22,186 nt of DNA, taken from JAQVQN01 sp964428885. GTDB taxonomy: Bacteria > Verrucomicrobiota > Kiritimatiellia > RFP12 > UBA1067. The first letter of the stretch is position 1. Every line of letters starts with the position of its first letter. Shown here piece by piece: positions 1 to 9,624 of this stretch. The position numbers and the translations under genes are program-made. Location of the stretch: NCBI GenBank assembly GCA_964428885.1, contig CAYRZP010000021.1, forward strand, positions 1 through 22,186. Direction: 5' to 3'. The notes under the pieces are model-generated. The model searched no databases, was not told the DNA's origin, and was given only the letters and a program-made list of their open reading frames with translations.

Positions 1-338
1 CGCTGGCCGCGCCATGCGTCGGGCACCTTCAGCGCGCGGCGGTACCAGCCGATGTCGGCCCCGTTCGTGACGCCCGACAGCGCCGACCCCCAGCCGAACG
101 GCACGTTGATCGTGAGCGGGAATGCCGCCTTGCCCGCAGCCCACCCCTCGGCGGTGCCGGCGTTCTCCTTGTCAAAACGGAACCCCCACACTCCGTTGAG
201 GTTCTGCCACGCCGGGCGCTGGAAATCCGGGCGCGGATGTTCCGGCAGCGGGATCTCCGCTGTGCGCCCGCGTCCAACCCCCGGCAGCCCTGCCGTCAAG
301 CATGCCGCCAGCCCCGCCCACATATAAATTCTGTTCAT
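1..338 (-). CDS. Exported glycoside hydrolase family 2 protein, N-terminal part only
   Basis: Reading leftward from the ATG at 338-336, an open frame of 112 codons runs off the window edge without a stop, so only the 5' end is present. A hydrophobic N-terminus (residues 4-20) looks like a signal peptide; LAAC at about residues 10-13 could be a lipobox, but it sits very close to the start. The mature part reads EHPRPDFQRPAWQNLNGVWG, then GWYRRALKVPDAW, the pattern of the GH2 sugar-binding jelly-roll domain found in beta-galactosidases, beta-glucuronidases and relatives. The catalytic barrel lies outside the window, so substrate cannot be given. A Shine-Dalgarno AAGGA lies 7 nt before the ATG. 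The gene is divergent from the DUF4838 gene at 600, which suggests a shared glycan-degradation role. Family call from motif recognition, fairly sure. Confidence 0.85.
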   Translation of the reverse strand, partial: MNRIYMWAGLAACLTAGLPGVGRGRTAEIPLPEHPRPDFQRPAWQNLNGVWGFRFDKENAGTAEGWAAGKAAFPLTINVPFGWGSALSGVTNGADIGWYRRALKVPDAWRGQ

Positions 339-415
339 CCCCGTGTCCTTTCAAAAAGCACCGCTAGCATCCAACAAACCAAACCGGAAACATCCCGACC
401 CGATAATGCTCGTTT

Positions 416-444
416 ATAATGTAGTGTGGCCTGAAGACAGTCAA
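416..444 (-). promoter_or_regulatory. Sigma70-type promoter for the GH2 gene
   Basis: On the minus strand TTGACT (444-439) is separated by exactly 17 bases from CATTAT (421-416). This would start transcription near 409 and give a leader of about 70 nt before the GH2 ATG. The same 17-bp spacing recurs at the other good promoters in this window. Confidence 0.6.
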
Positions 445-518
445 CCCCTTTCCTTCGAAAAAGCAATCATCGGGCTACAAAAGTATGCGATCCCCGTTTC
501 AGATGTCAGGAATTTCGG

Positions 519-547
519 TTGACTCTTTTCAAACCCCACCGTATTTT
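519..547 (+). promoter_or_regulatory. Sigma70-type promoter for the DUF4838 gene
   Basis: TTGACT (519-524), a 17-base spacer, then TATTTT (542-547). Predicted start of transcription is near 554, about 46 nt before the ATG at 600. It points away from the GH2 promoter at 416-444; about 74 bp separate the two -35 boxes, room for a shared regulator. Confidence 0.65.
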
Positions 548-599
548 AGGTGCCAAGCATGGGAACCGAAGTGTCACCGTGTAAACCTAAGAGATACTA

Positions 600-2927
600 A
601 TGGGGCAGTTAATGAATAGTTGCAATGCCATTGTCGCTGCCGCATTGGCGGCAACCGTCTCCTGTGCGCAGCCGCTTGCGGTCGCCACGCGCGGCCAGCC
701 TGCGAATTATACGATTGTGCGTCATGCCGGCGCTTCGCCGTCACAGGTCCACGCGGCCGGGGAGTTCCAGCGTTTCGTGGCAGAGATGACCGGCGTCAGG
801 CTGGACACCGCCACCGACGATGGGCCGCTGCCGTCCAACGCCGTGCTGATCGGCAACACGCGCCACACCGCCGCGCTGCTGGGAGGCCCGGACGGACTGG
901 AAGGGCTCGGCGCGGACGGTTTCCGCATCGTTACAAAGCCGCCCCACCTGCTGATCGTCGGCGGGCCTGTGCGCGGCACGCTATACGGCGTTTACGAGGT
1001 TCTGGAGCGTTTCGGCGGCTGCCGCTGGTACGCCTCTTGGCACAGCGTCATCCCGCGCTTAGAAAGGTTCGAGATCGCCCGGACGGACATCACCCAAACT
1101 CCGGCCTTCACCTTGCGCGAGCCGTTCTGGTTCGACATGTTCGACGGCAACCTCGCCGCGCGCAACAAGGTCAACGGCTCCAACATGCGTCTCGATGAGA
1201 AGCACGGCGGCAAGACCCGTTTCGGCAAAGGTTTCTTTGTGCACACGTTCAACACCCTTTGCCCTCCTGACAAATATTACGCCACGCATCCAGAGTATTT
1301 CAGCGAGATCGACGGACAACGGGTCAAAGATCACGCGCAGTTGTGCCTGACCAATCCCGACGTGCTAAAAATCGTCACGGGAAACCTGCTCGCCGCCATC
1401 CGCAAAGACCCGGACGCCAAGCTGTTCAGCGTCAGCCAGAACGACTGGCAACGCTTCTGCACATGCCCGGCCTGCAAGGCGGTTGACGAACGCGAGGGAT
1501 CCCACTCCGGCACCATGATCGAATTCGTCAACAAGGTGGCCGAGGCGGTGGAGAAAGAATTCCCCGAAGTATGGATCGAGACGCTGGCCTACCAGTACAC
1601 GCGCAAGCCGCCCAAGACCGCGCGGCCGCGCCATAACGTCGTGCCGCGCCTTTGCACGATCGAATGCGATTTCTCCGTGCCGCTCGACCAAAGCCCTTAC
1701 GGGCAGAACAAGAAATTCGCGGACGAGATCCGGGCATGGAGCGCGATAACCGACAAGCTCTACATTTGGGACTATACCACCAACTTCCGCAACTACACCG
1801 GCCCCTTCCCGAATGTGCTGGCACTGCAAGGCAACGTGCGCTTTTTCCGCGACAACAGGGTTGTCGGCCTTTTCGAGCAGGGCGCCTTTCAGGGACGGCA
1901 CGGCGATTTCGCCGAGCTCAAAGCCTGGCTGCTGGCCAAATGGCTATGGGACCCTGAGCTTGACTTTGAGGCCCTTATGGCTGACTTCTTCACCGGTTAT
2001 TACGGCAAGGCCGCGCCGTTCGTGCGCGAATATTTCGACGGGGCGCATGTGTTCTACCAGCCGCCAGCCAAGAAGCCATTGCTCATATATGAGGACGTTT
2101 CCCAAAGCGCGCTGTCGGACGAATTCCTGAAAAAGGCGGCAAGCCTCTGGCAAAAAGCGGAAGCGGCTGTCAAGGATTCGCCCGCCCACTCCTATAACGT
2201 GCGCATGGGCGCAATCCCGGCGCTGCACGCCCGGCTGAGCCGCATGACGCAACAAGAAAAAGCTAATTACGAGGCGATCAAGGTGTGGGCCACCCGGCAG
2301 CCTGCGGGTTTCCTGCCGACACCAGAAGCGCGCGCCGTCGCGGCTGAACTTGTGGCGCGTTTTGATGAAGCCAAGAACATCCGCATTTCGGAGAGCATGG
2401 AGCATTCCTCGAAGACTTTAGCGAAATGGCGCTTGCTCGCCACCCCCACGGCACTGCCGCCGCCCTCCTCTAGCGCGGTCATCGAGGACACGCTGCTTGA
2501 ATTGGGCAAACGCGGCCAATGGGGCGACACGGTGGCCGACCCGCTGGCCGAGGACGGCTCAGCCATGAAGCTTTACAACAACCATTTCGAATGGTGCACG
2601 ACCCTGCGCTTCGGCCATGTCGCTTTTGACAGAGGACAGAAATACCGCATCCGCATGCGTGTGCGCGTGGAAAAAAAGCCCGGGCAGGACGGCGAGGCTT
2701 TCTGGGCCGGCGTGTATGACGAGACACAGAAACGTCATTGCGGCGGCATCGAACGCAAACTCTCTCAGACCGGAGACGCTTATGCTTGGTATGACGTGGC
2801 TGAGTGGGTGCCGGAAGCCGGGCACTTTTTCTGGATCGGTCCCGGACGGTTTGACAAGAAAAGCGGGGCGGAATCTTTTATTCAGGCCCTTTACATCGAC
2901 AAGCTTGAGTTGGCCCGCGTGGAGTGA
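600..2927 (+). CDS. Exported DUF4838-domain glycosidase-like protein
   Basis: 775 aa. The N-terminus (residues 1-28) is a hydrophobic signal peptide. Residues about 35-140 look like the GH67-N/hexosaminidase-type alpha-beta domain that precedes catalytic barrels, ending in GTLYGVYEVLERFGGCRWYA, a hallmark of this family. Residues about 180-450 carry the DUF4838 region, with QNDW followed by a Cys cluster FCTCPAC near residue 285, and a run of aromatic and acidic residues (LYIWDYTTNF). The last ~200 residues look like a beta-sandwich ending in a carbohydrate-binding-like fold. DUF4838 proteins are common in polysaccharide-degrading loci of Bacteroidota and PVC bacteria, but activity is generally uncharacterised, so no substrate is claimed. 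ATG 600 is preferred over ATG 612 because AAGAGA lies 5 nt upstream. It ends 8 bp from the convergent lipid-kinase gene. Confidence 0.85.
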   Translation: MGQLMNSCNAIVAAALAATVSCAQPLAVATRGQPANYTIVRHAGASPSQVHAAGEFQRFVAEMTGVRLDTATDDGPLPSNAVLIGNTRHTAALLGGPDGLEGLGADGFRIVTKPPHLLIVGGPVRGTLYGVYEVLERFGGCRWYASWHSVIPRLERFEIARTDITQTPAFTLREPFWFDMFDGNLAARNKVNGSNMRLDEKHGGKTRFGKGFFVHTFNTLCPPDKYYATHPEYFSEIDGQRVKDHAQLCLTNPDVLKIVTGNLLAAIRKDPDAKLFSVSQNDWQRFCTCPACKAVDEREGSHSGTMIEFVNKVAEAVEKEFPEVWIETLAYQYTRKPPKTARPRHNVVPRLCTIECDFSVPLDQSPYGQNKKFADEIRAWSAITDKLYIWDYTTNFRNYTGPFPNVLALQGNVRFFRDNRVVGLFEQGAFQGRHGDFAELKAWLLAKWLWDPELDFEALMADFFTGYYGKAAPFVREYFDGAHVFYQPPAKKPLLIYEDVSQSALSDEFLKKAASLWQKAEAAVKDSPAHSYNVRMGAIPALHARLSRMTQQEKANYEAIKVWATRQPAGFLPTPEARAVAAELVARFDEAKNIRISESMEHSSKTLAKWRLLATPTALPPPSSSAVIEDTLLELGKRGQWGDTVADPLAEDGSAMKLYNNHFEWCTTLRFGHVAFDRGQKYRIRMRVRVEKKPGQDGEAFWAGVYDETQKRHCGGIERKLSQTGDAYAWYDVAEWVPEAGHFFWIGPGRFDKKSGAESFIQALYIDKLELARVE

Positions 2928-2935
2928 GACGGCGG

Positions 2936-3832
2936 TCAACCGGCGCGGACGGGCGGCACAATCACGGTGACCGCCCGCGGCAGCACCTCGATCAGGACCG
3001 GCGTTTCCCCGATGATGTCGCCATCGGCCTGCACGATCACGGGCCTGGAGCTTTCAATCTTCACGCTCCGGAGCGCCGGGATCTCGTGCATGATCTTGTT
3101 CACCCGTTCCGGCGCGATATGTTTCAGAAAATAGTACCACGGATATTCCAGCGGCGTCTTCATGCACAGGACGCAGACATCGATCTGGCCGTCGTCCACG
3201 CGGATATCAGGCCCGTTGGGATTCAGCGCCCGCGCGAGAATGCCGCAGTTGGATATCGCTATGTCAGTGGCGTTGAAGACCCGGGCGCCGCCGTCAATTG
3301 TCACCTCGAACCGCTGCGGCTTGGCCTGCAACACTTTCCATACCGCCGTACCCACATAGGCCGTGCGTCCGAAAAGGCTCTTGCCCAGGCGCGAGGTCTG
3401 GTCAATGACCTCGGCATTGATGCCCACCCCGGCGTTCAGCAGATAAGTGCGCCCCCCTATCTGCATCGCGTCGATCTTTTTATTTCCGGCGCCCCTGGCG
3501 ACCACGGCCACGGCAGCCCCGATCTCCAGCGGAACACCCAGTTCACGCGCGACCAGATTGCCGGTGCCGGCGGGCACGATGCCCAAGTCCATCCCCTTGC
3601 CGGCAACTTCATGCGCCACGGCTGAAACCGTGCCGTCACCTCCCACAGCCGCCAGACACGCGATACCGGAAAGATCATGCCGGGTGATCGCCGCCGCCAT
3701 ATCCTCGCCGGGCTTAACCTCGCAAACATCATAGTCCAGACCGGACAAGTCAGCGTGCGCCCGCGCCGCCAGACGCAAAGTCTCGCGGTCATGTTCGCTG
3801 ACAGTAGGTGCCACAACAAAGCGGGCCTTCAT
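2936..3832 (-). CDS. Diacylglycerol kinase-like lipid kinase (YegS/BmrU family)
   Basis: 298 aa, the usual size for bacterial DAGK_cat proteins. The nucleotide-binding signature AAVGGDGTVSAV is at about residues 61-72 and the second conserved loop GIVPAGTGNLVARELGVP at about 84-101. The C-terminal half has the expected beta-rich lipid-binding domain with VQADGDIIGETPV near residue 272. Known family role: ATP-dependent phosphorylation of diacylglycerol or related lipids at the inner membrane; the exact lipid is not predictable here. Its ATG overlaps the TGA of the HD gene as ATGA (3829-3832), so translation is coupled. It is the last gene of the minus-strand cluster and converges on the DUF4838 gene with only 8 bp between stops; no terminator hairpin is visible there. 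Confidence 0.88.
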   Translation of the reverse strand: MKARFVVAPTVSEHDRETLRLAARAHADLSGLDYDVCEVKPGEDMAAAITRHDLSGIACLAAVGGDGTVSAVAHEVAGKGMDLGIVPAGTGNLVARELGVPLEIGAAVAVVARGAGNKKIDAMQIGGRTYLLNAGVGINAEVIDQTSRLGKSLFGRTAYVGTAVWKVLQAKPQRFEVTIDGGARVFNATDIAISNCGILARALNPNGPDIRVDDGQIDVCVLCMKTPLEYPWYYFLKHIAPERVNKIMHEIPALRSVKIESSRPVIVQADGDIIGETPVLIEVLPRAVTVIVPPVRAG

Positions 3833-4638
3833 GCCGCCTCCGTTTCAGACAAGCGTCGGCACATCCTCCGCCTCACCGCCTCACAGCACTCCTTGACCGC
3901 ATCCCGGCCGCATAGTCTGCCCAAGAACTCTTCGCGGAACTCAAGAACCCGGCGCTCAGCGGCCAGACGCAACGCGGTACGGTAATGCAGCCCGCCCGCC
4001 AGCCACCCCGCCTGGATCAGGATGAAATCGGCCAGAGACTGGACCTGCGCGTAATCGATGGTGGCCCCGGCCGCTGCCGCCTGCAAAACATCCGGTGCGG
4101 GCGGGCCGTCCATCTGCAAGCCCCATGTCATCTCGGGGTTGCGCTCAAGCATCCCGTCCGCCGCGGCCGCCTCAAAAACCCGGAAAATATCAAGTTTGTC
4201 GGCATCCCTTACCAGACGCGCGTGCGCGGCGGTTGCCGTATCGAGCCCTGCGGGCAGATCCCTGCGGTTGTGCAGCGCGACCGCCGCCAGCACCACCTTG
4301 CGCTCCGCCGCCGCCAAACCGGAGAGCCAGCCTTCCCGCGTGATCACCTCAACGGCCCTCTGCGCGTGATCGACCGACCTTGAGTCCTGAAATGTCCCGA
4401 ACTCTGCCCACTGCGAATAGCGTCCAGTGTCGTGCAGCAACGCGCACGCTCGCCCGATGACACGGTCAGCGGACGGCCATCCCTCACCCGACATGATCAG
4501 GGCGGCATCATCCGCCACGCCGCGCGTGTGCCGCAGCTTCAGCACGATCATCTCCGGCAACGCGCCGGCAGCGCTGCGGAAGGAGTCCACATAACCGTTG
4601 TAAAGGCGCTCAAGACCTGCCAGAAAATCCTCTGTCAT
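3829..4638 (-). CDS. HD-domain phosphohydrolase
   Basis: 269 aa. It carries the metal-binding pattern of the HD superfamily: H37 in LRHTRGV, H69-D70 in ALLHDTGR, H91 in VDHAQRA, H123 in ALHNRRDLP and the late Asp in RDADKLDI (about 145-147). This five-part pattern indicates an intact di- or mononuclear metal site, and phosphohydrolase or nucleotidase activity is likely, but the substrate is unknown. No transmembrane segment or signal peptide is seen, so it is cytoplasmic. It lies 34 bp after the FHA-MoxR stop and overlaps the lipid kinase by 4 bases, so the two are almost certainly co-translated. The Shine-Dalgarno (GAGG immediately before ATG) is poorly spaced, which suggests coupling to upstream translation. 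Confidence 0.85.
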   Translation of the reverse strand: MTEDFLAGLERLYNGYVDSFRSAAGALPEMIVLKLRHTRGVADDAALIMSGEGWPSADRVIGRACALLHDTGRYSQWAEFGTFQDSRSVDHAQRAVEVITREGWLSGLAAAERKVVLAAVALHNRRDLPAGLDTATAAHARLVRDADKLDIFRVFEAAAADGMLERNPEMTWGLQMDGPPAPDVLQAAAAGATIDYAQVQSLADFILIQAGWLAGGLHYRTALRLAAERRVLEFREEFLGRLCGRDAVKECCEAVRRRMCRRLSETEAA

Positions 4639-4672
4639 ACCTCACCGGGCGTACGCCCTGTTTCTCCCGTGC

Positions 4673-6085
<1,413 letters not shown>

Positions 6086-6140
6086 TTCATTCCCTCATTT
6101 CATTGCAAAAAAGTGCCATTACGACTTTGCCGGCTCGTCA

Positions 6141-7052
6141 TTATTCTGCGGTGGCTTTGTCCGCGCTCCCAGAGGAGTCGGCGGCAAGCCTGATCACGCC
6201 GATATCGCGCAACCGCCCGGAAACACGTACCCCCTGCAGCGACTTGCGGAAATGCCCTGTTATCACGCCTTTGGTTTCTGGCGGCCCGAGTTCCTGCCTG
6301 ATTATCTCGCGGGTCTTCTTCATCTCCCAATGCGTACCCAGCCGCGCGGTCCCGACACTCTCCATGAAACACAATTTGATGCTGCGGATCTGTATGTGGG
6401 AGAGCACCCGCGCGTCCTGCAAAGTCACGGGCAGCGTCCGCACCTCCTGCTCGACCACGCGGGCTCTGCCGTAGGTTCCGGTCTGCCCCTCGATGCGGTG
6501 CTGATGTTTCAGGTTGAAGAAGGGGTTGGACTCGTTGATCTTGTTTTTGATGGATTTGATGTCTGTCTCTTGGAGCGTGTTTTCCGCGCGGGAAAGCAAC
6601 AACCCCTCGTAAAAACAATTTTCGCACAGCACGAAAAGGTCGTATTTGCCGGGCGGCAGCCCGTGCGCCTCAAAAGCGTTGTCGCTGCCGAGCCGGGCCA
6701 GGTACACCTCGTTTTTTATGTCCTTGTTGATGTTGCGGACATTCTTGTCCGACGTGCCGCCCTCGATGTTCGATAACGCCGCAACGTCAGGAAACTTCTG
6801 AGCTATCACCAGCACCCCGAGCACTTCCGACGGCGCGTCAGCGATGACGCCTTTGATGCCGCCCGCCGCCGCGGGATCAGGCTTGGAGTAAAGGTTTGCG
6901 CTGACCTGGGTCTTGCTGTAAGGCGACATGTTGCCCGGATCGATCTTGATGCCGCCCCGCACCGCTATGCCCGACGTCACCAAAACCAAGAAAACCGCGA
7001 CACATTTCACACCGGCAAATCGCCTGCCGCCTTTTTTTACCACCTTCCCCAT
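6141..7052 (-). CDS. Exported hypothetical protein with a possible regulatory-like beta-sandwich motif
   Basis: 303 aa, not recognised as a named family. A basic start (MGKVVKKGGRRF) and hydrophobic residues 15-33 give a clear signal peptide or membrane anchor. Residues about 125-150 contain AFEAHGLPPGKYDLFVLC, similar to the strand motif of carboxypeptidase-regulatory or SpaA-like beta-sandwich domains ('F...GLPPGKYDL'). The C-terminal half is charged (ETKGVITGHFRKSLQGVRVSGR). A very good Shine-Dalgarno AGGAGG sits 4 nt before the ATG. It lies 55 bp upstream of the FHA-MoxR gene and downstream of the PA14-like/TPR-like gene; the same strand and cluster suggest it is exported to work with them. 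Function is unknown. The scaffold join at 7139-7238 lies just upstream, so the intergenic distance there is uncertain. Confidence 0.7.
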   Translation of the reverse strand: MGKVVKKGGRRFAGVKCVAVFLVLVTSGIAVRGGIKIDPGNMSPYSKTQVSANLYSKPDPAAAGGIKGVIADAPSEVLGVLVIAQKFPDVAALSNIEGGTSDKNVRNINKDIKNEVYLARLGSDNAFEAHGLPPGKYDLFVLCENCFYEGLLLSRAENTLQETDIKSIKNKINESNPFFNLKHQHRIEGQTGTYGRARVVEQEVRTLPVTLQDARVLSHIQIRSIKLCFMESVGTARLGTHWEMKKTREIIRQELGPPETKGVITGHFRKSLQGVRVSGRLRDIGVIRLAADSSGSADKATAE

Positions 7053-7083
7053 TCTGCCTCCTGGCCCCTTACAAACAATCTGT

Positions 7084-7138
7084 TGTTACCGCTTTCGCCT
7101 GTCCGTGGCTTTCTGATTCACTCTTGAACTGACGCACT
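7084..7138. repeat. Left copy of 55-base exact repeat at scaffold gap
   Basis: The 55 bases ending GAACTGACGCACT directly before the run of N are identical to 7239-7293 directly after it. Most likely one genomic copy seen twice, at the ends of two overlapping contigs. Confidence 0.9.
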
Positions 7139-7238
7139 NNNNNNNNNNNNNNNNNNNNNNNNNNNNNNNNNNNNNNNNNNNNNNNNNNNNNNNNNNNNNN
7201 NNNNNNNNNNNNNNNNNNNNNNNNNNNNNNNNNNNNNN
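7139..7238. other. Assembly gap of exactly 100 N
   Basis: A run of 100 undetermined bases, the default spacer of many scaffolders. Because both flanks carry the same 55 bases, the true gap may be zero or negative. If the flanks merge, the spacer between the 766-aa and 303-aa genes shrinks from 267 to about 112 bp. No coding conclusion can be drawn inside it. Confidence 0.99.
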
Positions 7239-7293
7239 TGTTACCGCTTTCGCCTGTCCGTGGCTTTCTGATTCACTCTTGAACTGACGCACT
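7239..7293. repeat. Right copy of 55-base exact repeat at scaffold gap
   Basis: Identical to 7084-7138, starting with the first base after the N run and continuing into unique sequence (AATGCACTGCC). Confidence 0.9.
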
Positions 7294-7319
7294 AATGCAC
7301 TGCCCCTCCCTCCGCTCCT

Positions 7320-9620
7320 TCACAGCTCTGCCTTCATCCTCGTCTCAAAAGGATGCCCCGGGAATCTTTTCAGGAATTCACCCGCGACCTCTTTGACCGC
7401 GGCCTTGTTGTTAAGCCGCTGGTGGCACTCCAACTCCAGCTTCATCGCGTCGGCAAGTTGTGCGCTCATTGTAACGTTTTTGCGATAAGCCTGCAAAGTG
7501 TGGACGGCCCGGCGCACATCCTGCACATAGATGTAGAGCGCGGCTTCAGCCAGAGTATACTCGCCGCCCAACTTTGACACCGGCGACTCGTTTTCCCACT
7601 CGCTGAGTTTCTGAAAAGCTTCCGCGACGGCGTCCTGCCCGATGTAGGTTGTTATTGTACTGTACATGGAAGCGTCGTGAACAGTGTAGATTTTCCAGTC
7701 GTCAACCCGACGCTGCATGGCCGCAGGCTTCGTTTGCCGCTCTTTTTTCGCGTCCGCGCCGCGACGCGACGGTCCGGCATAAACGAGCCCGCCGCCGGCC
7801 GCGCCCAGCTTGTTGCGGCTGCGGTAACGTTCCTGCGCCTCCTGATAAAACTTCAGGGCGGCGTCACGGTTGCCGGCGGCACACTCGACATCGCCCAGGC
7901 GCAAGGCCGCTGTCGGCGCAAGGTCCGGCGCGATGGTGCTTTCTTTCAAAGCGGCGGCCGCGCGCTTGGCCCCCGCCAGATCGTTAATGTAATAGAGCAG
8001 CGCGCTGACACGTTCGTTTTGCCACCGGAACTTCCGGGCGTTGTTGCGCTCGTTAGACTCCAGACGCGCGATCCAGTTTAGCATCTGCTTGTCGTTGCGC
8101 CCGATCCGCAACGTTTCAATGAAACGGTCTTCCAGCGCCCACCGCTGCCCCGTCTGTATTTTTTGCAAAGAACCAAAGCTCCGGGTAAAAAGCTCAACCA
8201 GGAGCGGTCCCGCGCGGTAAGGCTCCAGCAGTTCTACCAGGGCGCCCCAATGATCTTGCGACCAACCCGCGCAAGGATCCTGCGCCGCGGTCACGGCCCG
8301 CGCCATATCATAATAGGCCTTGCGGAACGCCAGCCGGTCGGATGCTTTACCCAAAGAAAGCGCGGTTGGTGTCCACGGGCAGACCAGTCGGGCGGTTGTC
8401 CTGGCAATACCCGCCGCGTTAGAAACCGCAAGGGTCACAGGATACGCGGTCACGTCATGGCCGCCGCTCACCAGCCACTCTACCGCAGGCCCGCCGAACC
8501 GTTTGTTGCCGTCAAGTTCCCAAGTTGCCGAGATCGCGGGGCCCGCACTGCCTGACCCTTCATATGCGAGCGAAAACAACGTCAACGGCTGATCTCCCAG
8601 CCAGAAATAACCCTTCGGCCTGTTGGCGCCCTGAATCACTGCGGCGGCCCGCCCGTCACGGAACTGGATGCTGCTGACGGACGCCGCGCCGGATCGGGCG
8701 AACCCTGTCACAAGTTCGGGCAGATCGCCTCCGGGAACGCCCTCGCGGCGCCAGACAAGCTGCGCCTCCTGCGGCCCGCTCACATCGAAATGGTAATAGT
8801 CGATCCGGTGCAGGCCGGCCGGCAGTTCGACATACCCGCCGCGCTGGCCCTTGGCACCGGCTTGGCGAGTTTGCCGCCCCGGCAAACTTTGAATAACATT
8901 ACCGTTGACGGTGAACTCCGAGCCTTCATCAGAAACGGTCGCGAAAAAGATCTTCTCGGGCTTTTTGAGATACAGGCACCCGACATACCAGGACGAATAA
9001 TCATCATCCGGCCCGAACGGGTTGACCATCGAGCCGATACACGGCCACTCGCTGAAGAAAGCGTCGCCGGCAGGCGGATATCCGCTGGCCAAACGCTTGG
9101 CCGCGGCCAGGCCGGCGTTGCCGTTCTTCGTGAACAGGAACACGCTGGGAATCAGTTTGACGTTCTCCGGAATGGGCGGCGGCTTGGCCGATCCCTTGAT
9201 GTAAATCTGCACCGCATCCCCTTCCGGCGGCGCGGCAAAAAGCACGCCCAGCCCGTCCGCCGGATGATAGCCGATCTGAAGATGCGCCAAAGGGACGCCT
9301 TTCCCGTCAAACACCTCCGTGACCGGGAACTTGCCCGGCAGCGTGTCGCCGGGCGGTATTCTGACAAAAACCCCCAGATCCGGATGATCGGGCGCTCTGT
9401 CGACACGCGCCGACACACGCAGCAAGGCATCCTTGACCGCCCAGGGCGTTTTTTCCTGCCCCCCTGCGGACAAGCACCCTAATCCTGCCAGAACGCACAC
9501 GGACAAGCGCGCCAGGCGCGCGCGTCGGCCCGCCGTGATTACCCCCCCCGATCCGCGAATGTTGCCTTTAATGCTGTCCATCCTCTCCATCCTGTCAAAC
9601 ACAATGGCGCGCTCCGACAC
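7320..9620 (-). CDS. Exported PA14-like and TPR-like repeat protein of the MoxR cluster
   Basis: 766 aa from a GTG at 9620, only 4 bp after the stop of the 1193-aa gene. In-frame ATGs at residues 11 and 14 are possible starts; none has a convincing Shine-Dalgarno, which fits coupling to the upstream gene. A basic stretch then a hydrophobic segment (about residues 35-53) forms a late signal peptide. Residues about 165-300 resemble a PA14/GLEYA beta-sandwich: FFSEWPCIGSMVN, FFATVSDEGSEFTVNG and LPAGLHRIDYYHFDVSGPQ, then QLVWRREG. An Ig-like stretch follows (about 310-420). Residues 430-766 are alpha-helical, with TPR-like pairs such as AALRLGDVECAAGNRDAALKFYQEAQERY. It is probably periplasmic or outer-membrane-facing. 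A PA14-like protein beside MoxR/DUF4175 genes suggests a scaffolding role, which is inference. Confidence 0.75.
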   Translation of the reverse strand: MSERAIVFDRMERMDSIKGNIRGSGGVITAGRRARLARLSVCVLAGLGCLSAGGQEKTPWAVKDALLRVSARVDRAPDHPDLGVFVRIPPGDTLPGKFPVTEVFDGKGVPLAHLQIGYHPADGLGVLFAAPPEGDAVQIYIKGSAKPPPIPENVKLIPSVFLFTKNGNAGLAAAKRLASGYPPAGDAFFSEWPCIGSMVNPFGPDDDYSSWYVGCLYLKKPEKIFFATVSDEGSEFTVNGNVIQSLPGRQTRQAGAKGQRGGYVELPAGLHRIDYYHFDVSGPQEAQLVWRREGVPGGDLPELVTGFARSGAASVSSIQFRDGRAAAVIQGANRPKGYFWLGDQPLTLFSLAYEGSGSAGPAISATWELDGNKRFGGPAVEWLVSGGHDVTAYPVTLAVSNAAGIARTTARLVCPWTPTALSLGKASDRLAFRKAYYDMARAVTAAQDPCAGWSQDHWGALVELLEPYRAGPLLVELFTRSFGSLQKIQTGQRWALEDRFIETLRIGRNDKQMLNWIARLESNERNNARKFRWQNERVSALLYYINDLAGAKRAAAALKESTIAPDLAPTAALRLGDVECAAGNRDAALKFYQEAQERYRSRNKLGAAGGGLVYAGPSRRGADAKKERQTKPAAMQRRVDDWKIYTVHDASMYSTITTYIGQDAVAEAFQKLSEWENESPVSKLGGEYTLAEAALYIYVQDVRRAVHTLQAYRKNVTMSAQLADAMKLELECHQRLNNKAAVKEVAGEFLKRFPGHPFETRMKAEL

Positions 9621-9624
9621 CCCG

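Noticed and set aside
542..570. GGTGCC-containing region considered as a sigma54 promoter on the opposite strand
   Set aside because: TGGCAC is present on the minus strand but the -12 TTGC element is missing at the required spacing, and a good sigma70 promoter lies on the plus strand.
4647..4658. Perfect palindrome GGGCGTACGCCC between the MoxR and HD genes
   Set aside because: No loop and no T-run; a 12-bp GC palindrome is expected by chance in a GC-rich window. Might still be a minor RNA structure.
6100..6627. Long minus-strand open frame overlapping the 303-aa gene
   Set aside because: It is antiparallel-phase shadow coding of the same strand: very Arg-rich, with no Shine-Dalgarno, and it competes with a frame that has a signal peptide and strong AGGAGG.
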